Source of the DNA: Oscillospiraceae bacterium | Lineage (GTDB): Bacteria > Bacillota > Clostridia > Oscillospirales > Oscillospiraceae | Length of the DNA stretch: 10,605 bases | Assembly: GCA_017521875.1 (NCBI GenBank) | Contig: JAFXBH010000156.1 | Coordinates: 1 to 10,605 of the forward strand | Reading direction: 5' to 3' | In this document: one piece after another, positions 5,662 through 10,605 of the stretch | Position numbering within the stretch: position 1 is the first letter of the stretch | How the letters are laid out: each line of letters begins with the position of its first letter | Notes under the pieces: generated by a model | Told to the model about the DNA's origin: nothing | What the model saw: only the letters and a program-made list of their open reading frames with translations | Databases searched by the model: none | Program-made: the position numbers and the translations under genes

Positions 5662-7478
5662 TGGAAGTCCGCAGATCTGTATGGCCGTCCATCAAGGGGT
5701 ATAAGTTCAACAAACTGTTACTGAAAAATGCAGTCATTGTATTTTTGCTGGTAACCCTTCCACTGCTGCTGGTGATCGCCATTAACTACAACAAATTCGA
5801 TACTGTGGTCAAAGACCGGATTATGGATATGAATGAGGAACTGCTGCAAAAGAATGCAGCGGTGACCGATAGCGTCATGGAAAACTTCCTGGATACTTTG
5901 AATAAGTTGTCCCAACTGGAAGAAGTAATGACGGTGGTACGGGCGCAGGAATTTGATAATACATACTACAGCAATGTAGCCCGTGCCAAACAGTCTGTGG
6001 AAGCAAAGACAATTTATGATGAGTCCGTGATTTCGTTCTGTATTTATTCCGACCTCAACGAGATGCTCATTGGTAGGCACGGCGTAGCCCATATTTCCCA
6101 AAGTATGGACAAGGGTAAGTGGTATGATATACATAAGCAAGAGCCAATGTTTTACTCTTACGTACTTCTGAACCACGGAAACAGTATGTTTATCTGTCAA
6201 CCGATCTGGTCCGGTGTAGGACAGCGGGCAGGTTTGCTGGTGCTGGAGATTGAGTTACAGGAACTGCGTAGTTCGCTGGAAAGCCAGGAAATCTCCCAAC
6301 AAGGCCTCTTCTTCGTGCTGGATGCCAACGGACAGATTGCTTACTGCAGCGACAAGCAGTTTGAAACCTGGGACGAAGCAGTCCGGGTAGAATACCAGAG
6401 CGATATTACAACGGCAATGTCCGGGCAAACCCAATTGTTTGCCGATCACGGAAGACGGGTGGTCTCTGTGACCCCCTCTGCCTATAAGAGTTGGCAATAC
6501 GCCTATACCACCCAAATGCTGGACTATCAGCGGGAACAGTCGGTGGTTCGGGGTTTTTTGATCTCTTCTTTAGCGGTTGGTATCTTGTCCAGTCTGATCG
6601 TGGCATATCTGATCACACTGGTGACATATCGCCCCATTAAGAAGATCGTTAATGTGATCGAGAATCCCGGCCTGCATTGGGACGAAAGGGAAGCCACTAA
6701 GCAGTCCAATGAAATGCTCTACATTACCAGCAATATACTGGCTGAAGAGGGCGTAGGAGACGAAGTCTCCGAGGAATTGGAAGTCCGCATTCGAGCGTTG
6801 CGGCATTCTCAGTTCCGGGCCTTGCAGTTCCAAATCGATCCTCACTTCTTATATAACACGCTGGAGACCATCAAATGGAGCGCTGTTGAGGAAATGGGGT
6901 TGAATAATAAAACCAGCAAAATGCTGACGAAGGTGGCCCGGTTGTACCGGTCCGGCTTGGAAAATGACGATGTGATTGTGACACTGAGGGAAGAACTGGA
7001 TTTCCTGAAGTTGTATATTGAAATCGTTCGAATGCGTTTCGGTGATGCAATTCAGTTCCGATGGAACATTGATGAAACCCTGTATGATTGCAATATGATT
7101 AAGATGTGCCTGCAGCCCATTGTTGAGAACGCCATTCAGCACGGCTTGCGTCCCCGGAAATATCAGGGTGACATCATCATATCCGCATATCACGAAAAGG
7201 ATTGTTTGTACATCTCCGTAGAAAATGACGGTCAGGTGATCAGTCGGGGAGATTTAAAAAAGTTAAACGATAAGTTAAAAACAGGTGCAGGCTTTGAAGA
7301 AAATAAGGTAGGCCTGCGAAATGTCAATGAACGAATCAAACTGATATATGGAAAGAAATACGGTGTGAGCGTCAGTAATGTAGGACCCGATCAGGTGTCC
7401 GAAGATGCTGCAGTCAGAACACGTGTCGTGCTTTCTTTTCCATGCAGAAATTTTAATAGGAGTGAAGAAACGAAATGA
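5661..7478 (+). CDS. YesM-type sensor histidine kinase (His_kinase/HATPase_c)
   Basis: This is a 605-residue membrane kinase. ATG 5661 overlaps the TGA of the regulator gene by one base, and AGAAGGTG at 5646-5653 serves as ribosome site. The frame extends upstream to a TTG at 5640, but the overlapping ATG fits better. One membrane helix lies near residues 22-42 and a second near 298-322. The ~255 residues between them form an extracytoplasmic sensor of dCache character, seen in short motifs such as ISFCIYSD and FFVLDANGQIAYCSD. A HAMP-like linker follows. The kinase core has the acceptor His395 in DPHFLYNTLE, N-box Asn490 in PIVENAIQHG and a G-box start at GLRN (551-554), all intact. It would autophosphorylate and pass phosphate to the YesN-type regulator on sensing an external sugar or envelope signal; the ligand is not evident. 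Its stop overlaps the next gene. Confidence 0.93.
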   Translation: MEVRRSVWPSIKGYKFNKLLLKNAVIVFLLVTLPLLLVIAINYNKFDTVVKDRIMDMNEELLQKNAAVTDSVMENFLDTLNKLSQLEEVMTVVRAQEFDNTYYSNVARAKQSVEAKTIYDESVISFCIYSDLNEMLIGRHGVAHISQSMDKGKWYDIHKQEPMFYSYVLLNHGNSMFICQPIWSGVGQRAGLLVLEIELQELRSSLESQEISQQGLFFVLDANGQIAYCSDKQFETWDEAVRVEYQSDITTAMSGQTQLFADHGRRVVSVTPSAYKSWQYAYTTQMLDYQREQSVVRGFLISSLAVGILSSLIVAYLITLVTYRPIKKIVNVIENPGLHWDEREATKQSNEMLYITSNILAEEGVGDEVSEELEVRIRALRHSQFRALQFQIDPHFLYNTLETIKWSAVEEMGLNNKTSKMLTKVARLYRSGLENDDVIVTLREELDFLKLYIEIVRMRFGDAIQFRWNIDETLYDCNMIKMCLQPIVENAIQHGLRPRKYQGDIIISAYHEKDCLYISVENDGQVISRGDLKKLNDKLKTGAGFEENKVGLRNVNERIKLIYGKKYGVSVSNVGPDQVSEDAAVRTRVVLSFPCRNFNRSEETK

Positions 7479-10342
7479 TGCCGAAGATGAGAAGATGGAT
7501 AGTTGTTTTGCTGGTAGCCAGTCTCATGTGCTCCGCTATGGGCATGATGACTGTGGGCGCAGCGGACGGCCAGAATTCTGACGGAGACTGGACTTACGAT
7601 CCCAATGCCCACAAAAGTGCAAATACTTACTACCACTATATGCAGAAGCATTTGGACGCAGCCAAGCCTGAGGGCGAGATTGCGCTGGATGTCACCGATT
7701 TTAAGGTGATTGAGCCAGAGACAAGAACCGAGTTATCCGGTACGGCTTTATATGAAAATCTGGAAGGTTCTGCAAAGGGTGTGAACATCCGGGCTGTCGG
7801 AGAACAGGTGGTTTTTACTGTTGAGATTCCCGAAACCGGCCTGTACTGCATCGAACTGGATTACTTCCCTTTGGCAGAGAGCAGCAGCCAGTACCTGTTT
7901 GCGCTGGCCATTGATGGTGAACTGCCTTTTACTGAGGCAAACAGTTGTGTGCTGAGCCGCGTGTTTAAGAATGAGCCCATCAGAACGGATGAAAAGGGCG
8001 ATGATCTCCGTCCCCAGGCTTATCAGGTTCCCGAGTGGAGAAAACAACTGCTGGTTGACCAGACCGGTGTTTACGGCACACTGCGGTTCTACCTGGAAGC
8101 AGGCAAGCACGAACTATCCTTTACCTTTGATGGTACTCCCTTGCTGCTGCAGGGCGTTACCCTGAAGCAGGAAGCATACCTGATGTCCTACCAAGACTAT
8201 ATCTCTCTGAATCAGCAGAAGGGCTATAAGGAAACAGAGGATGTTTTTGAAATTTTCCAAGCAGAAGATTATTTGCAGCAGTCCCACTCCACCCTGTGGC
8301 CTGCTGCCGATAAGAGCAGCCCTCTGACACAGTCTTCTGCTCCGTTCTCTTATGACCATGTGCGGATTAACTATGGTGGTGGCAGTCAGTGGAAGCAGCC
8401 CGGCCAGTGGATCAAGTGGAAAGTCAATGTGCCGGAAGATGGTTTCTATAACCTTGGATTAAAATATAGACAAGGTTATTTGGACGGCTTATTCAGTTCC
8501 AGAAGAATTTATGTTGATGGTGTTGTTCCCTTTGCAGAATGGAATGCAGTTCGCTTCAACTATACTTCCCAGTGGGAGAATATGGTGCTGGGCGGCGATG
8601 CCGGTGCACACAGCATCTACCTGACCCAGGGCGAACACGAAATCATGATGGAGAACGTGGTTGGTGACCTGACAGATACTATGGGCGTATTGCAGGCAGT
8701 TGTGAGCAACCTGAACGAACTGTACCTGTCTATCATTATGATCACCAGTATCGACTATGACCCCTACAGAGACTACGATTTGGATATTCGGCTTCCCAAC
8801 TTAGCCAGTGATTTTAAAGCAAATGCAGACCTGTTGTTCCAGGAATCCAAGCGGTTGGAAGAAATAGTAGGCAAGAAAGGCGCAGAAAATGCCTTTATTG
8901 AAGACGTGGCCTACAACCTGCAGAGTTACAGTGAAAATATTGCTGACCTAACCTACAAAGACAGATTGACCAACTTTAAGAACGATATTAACGGCTTGAG
9001 TGCAAAGTTGTCTGCCTATCAGGAGCAGGCTTTGGATTTGGACTATATCACCCTGCATTCCTCCAATATGAAGATGCCCAAGACCAAGATGAACGCATGG
9101 CAGTGGATCGTATACCAGGTCAGAAGTTTCTTGGCTTCTTTCCGGGAAGATGAGGAAAATGAAGAGTCCGAGAGAACAATCCGAGTATGGATCAATGCTG
9201 GTATTGACCAGTATGAGATCCTAAAGAATATGATTACCGATGAATTTACCCCCAGAACTGGTATCAAGGTTAACCTGGAACTGTCGCAGGCGTCCATCGT
9301 AAATGCGCTGGCGGCTGATACCGGTCCGGATGTTATGCTGAATGTGGTATCCGATACCGTTGTGAACCTGGCACTTCGCGGTGCGGCAGTGGATTTGTCC
9401 CAGTTTGATGGTTATTGGGAAATTCTGGATCAGTATGTGGACGGCTGTGAAATCCCCTTTATGCTGGAAGGTAAGTACTATGGTATGCCCAATACCCATG
9501 GTTGTACCGTTATGTTCATTAGAACAGATATCTTTGACAGCATGGGTCTGGAGGTTCCCCAGACATGGGATGATATGTACGATGTAGCCCAGGTGCTGCA
9601 GCGTTACAATATGTCCCTGGGTTCTGCAGCAAGTTTTGCAAACCTGCTGTATCAAAACGGCGGCTCCTATTTTAATGAAGACATGACTGCTGTTTGTCTG
9701 GATGACGATGTGGCCGTTGATGCGCTGATCCAGCATACAGAGTTCTTCACCAAGTACGGTTTCCCCCAGTCTTATGACTTTACAAACCGTTTCAGAACAG
9801 GCGAAATGCCTATTGGTATTGCTACATACACCATTTACACAACACTGAAGTATACTGCTCCTGAAATCAGTGGTCTGTGGGATATTTACCCCACACCCGG
9901 TACGCTGAAAGAGGATGGCACCATTGACCGCACTCAGATGGACAATACCGGTACCGGTGCGATTATGCTCAGTGAAGCAAAGAACTACGATGATGCATGG
10001 GAATTCATCAAGTGGTGGTCTGATGCAGAGGCACAGTCCAGATACGCCAATGACCTGGAAGCTGCGCTGGGTATCTCCGCAAGATACAATACCGCGAATC
10101 TCACCACTCTTCGTTCTCAAGGTTGGACAGCCAAGGAACTGGCTATTCTGGAAGATCAGTTTGAGATTCTGGAATTTATCCCCATTGTTCCCGGTAACTA
10201 CTATGTAACCAGAGGCATTAACAACTCCGTCCGTGGTGTAATCGACAACGGTGAGAACGCACGTGAGATATTAACAGAGTGGACAATTAAGATCAATGAA
10301 GAAATCACCCGTAAGAGGAACGAATTCTACATGAACAATTAG
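7475..10342 (+). CDS. Large secreted solute-binding protein fused to N-terminal carbohydrate-binding-like domains
   Basis: This is a 955-residue secreted protein. ATG 7475 overlaps the kinase stop (ATGA). AGGAG at 7458-7462 is 12 bases away, slightly far, and the second ATG (7478) is also possible. A signal peptide occupies about 1-30 (MMPKMRRW, hydrophobic core, likely cut after TVGA). No lipobox is seen: the only early Cys sits in SLMC. A beta-rich domain spans about 45-232, with PETGLYCIELDYFPL and the late strand KHELSFTFDG. A second one starts with IFQAEDY (Ala263-Tyr266) and has GQWIKWKVNVPEDGFYNL; both recall CBM6/35-type sugar-binding folds. A helical spacer covers about 415-560 and ends in an aromatic amphipathic stretch, WQWIVYQVRSFLASF. 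Residues ~567-945 form a family-1 extracellular solute-binding domain (RTIRVWINAG, GPDVMLNVVSD, YYGMPNTHG, VPQTWDDM, WEFIKWWSD). A permease gene follows 33 bases later. It probably delivers an oligosaccharide to an ABC importer; the sugar is unknown. Confidence 0.88.
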   Translation: MMPKMRRWIVVLLVASLMCSAMGMMTVGAADGQNSDGDWTYDPNAHKSANTYYHYMQKHLDAAKPEGEIALDVTDFKVIEPETRTELSGTALYENLEGSAKGVNIRAVGEQVVFTVEIPETGLYCIELDYFPLAESSSQYLFALAIDGELPFTEANSCVLSRVFKNEPIRTDEKGDDLRPQAYQVPEWRKQLLVDQTGVYGTLRFYLEAGKHELSFTFDGTPLLLQGVTLKQEAYLMSYQDYISLNQQKGYKETEDVFEIFQAEDYLQQSHSTLWPAADKSSPLTQSSAPFSYDHVRINYGGGSQWKQPGQWIKWKVNVPEDGFYNLGLKYRQGYLDGLFSSRRIYVDGVVPFAEWNAVRFNYTSQWENMVLGGDAGAHSIYLTQGEHEIMMENVVGDLTDTMGVLQAVVSNLNELYLSIIMITSIDYDPYRDYDLDIRLPNLASDFKANADLLFQESKRLEEIVGKKGAENAFIEDVAYNLQSYSENIADLTYKDRLTNFKNDINGLSAKLSAYQEQALDLDYITLHSSNMKMPKTKMNAWQWIVYQVRSFLASFREDEENEESERTIRVWINAGIDQYEILKNMITDEFTPRTGIKVNLELSQASIVNALAADTGPDVMLNVVSDTVVNLALRGAAVDLSQFDGYWEILDQYVDGCEIPFMLEGKYYGMPNTHGCTVMFIRTDIFDSMGLEVPQTWDDMYDVAQVLQRYNMSLGSAASFANLLYQNGGSYFNEDMTAVCLDDDVAVDALIQHTEFFTKYGFPQSYDFTNRFRTGEMPIGIATYTIYTTLKYTAPEISGLWDIYPTPGTLKEDGTIDRTQMDNTGTGAIMLSEAKNYDDAWEFIKWWSDAEAQSRYANDLEAALGISARYNTANLTTLRSQGWTAKELAILEDQFEILEFIPIVPGNYYVTRGINNSVRGVIDNGENAREILTEWTIKINEEITRKRNEFYMNN

Positions 10343-10375
10343 ATTGTCTGAACAAAGAAGAAAGGGATGAGTCGT

Positions 10376-10605
10376 ATGAAGAAACCGTATAGGTTGGCCG
10401 CGTCTTTCAAGCAGATGCGGATTGAACGCACAAGTTATCTTATGATAGCGCCGTTTCTGATTGCGTTTTTTATCTTCACGGTATTGCCGGTTGTGGCCGC
10501 AATTGCCTTGAGTTTTACAGATTTTAATATGTTGCAGACCCCTAACTGGGTAGGTTTTGACAACTATAAAACCTTGTTTTTGAATGATGACGTGTTCATC
10601 ATTGC
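10376..10605 (+). CDS. MalF/UgpA-type sugar ABC importer permease; 3' partial
   Basis: The first 76 codons of an open frame run off the right edge. The start chosen is ATG 10376, with AAAGGG at 10361-10366 nine bases upstream. An in-frame ATG at 10367 abuts that site and is less likely. The N-terminus is basic (MKKPYRLAASFKQMRIERT). A strong membrane helix follows, YLMIAPFLIAFFIFTVLPVV, and then the segment AIALSFTDFNMLQTPNWVGF and a NYKTLF motif. This is the standard opening of binding-protein-dependent permeases of the MalF family (LacF, UgpA, LplB), where helix one leads into a periplasm-side loop reading WVGFDNY. With the binding protein just upstream it forms the membrane part of a carbohydrate importer. 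The partner MalG-type permease is expected downstream, outside the window. Confidence 0.88.
   Translation, partial: MKKPYRLAASFKQMRIERTSYLMIAPFLIAFFIFTVLPVVAAIALSFTDFNMLQTPNWVGFDNYKTLFLNDDVFII

Noticed and set aside
9221..10120. Long minus-strand open frame (299 codons) inside the binding protein gene
   Set aside because: It lies antisense to a clearly conserved solute-binding domain, has no recognisable protein motifs and no ribosome site that stands out. It is a shadow of codon bias.
1..10605. CRISPR arrays, tRNA or rRNA genes, insertion sequences or phage genes
   Set aside because: No regularly spaced repeats, cloverleaf-type sequences, transposase motifs or long terminal inverted repeats were seen on either strand.

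Overview
The window looks like a chromosomal segment from a spore-forming, Gram-positive Clostridia-type bacterium. The order or family is inference; something near Oscillospiraceae or Lachnospiraceae would fit. Three things support this: a SPOCS/LysM spore-coat morphogenesis protein of the SipL type, a two-component pair of the YesM/YesN kind that is common in Firmicutes, and strong Shine-Dalgarno sites. All genes lie on the + strand.

Layout. Positions 1-1416 hold the 3' part of a sipL-like sporulation gene, open at the left edge. A 216-base gap follows (1417-1632). It contains three separate hairpins, the last with a clear T-tract terminator, and then a good sigma-A-type promoter. That promoter drives a small DUF624/YesL-type membrane protein (1633-2289). 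A second intrinsic terminator lies just downstream, and then comes a half-size ABC exporter with fused membrane and ATPase domains (2352-4268). A 310-base gap (4269-4578) carries a plausible promoter, a palindrome and a pair of short direct repeats. The second transcription unit then runs without gaps: a YesN-type response regulator (4579-5661), a YesM-type sensor kinase (5661-7478), a very large extracellular solute-binding protein (7475-10342) and the start of a MalF-type sugar permease cut by the right edge (10376-10605).

How the genes may work together. In Bacillus and Paenibacillus, YesL, YesM/YesN and a carbohydrate ABC importer commonly sit together for uptake of plant or host polysaccharide fragments. 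Here the regulator, kinase and binding-protein genes overlap by one to four bases, so the sensor pair is probably made on the same transcript as the importer it controls. The substrate cannot be read from sequence.

The most unusual protein is the 955-residue binding protein. A normal family-1 sugar-binding domain occupies only its last 40%. Ahead of it are two beta-rich domains that resemble carbohydrate-binding modules and a helical spacer. The secretion signal lacks a recognisable lipobox. This could be a cell-surface glycan-capture version of an ABC importer receptor. The domain reading comes from motifs alone and needs profile and structure searches.
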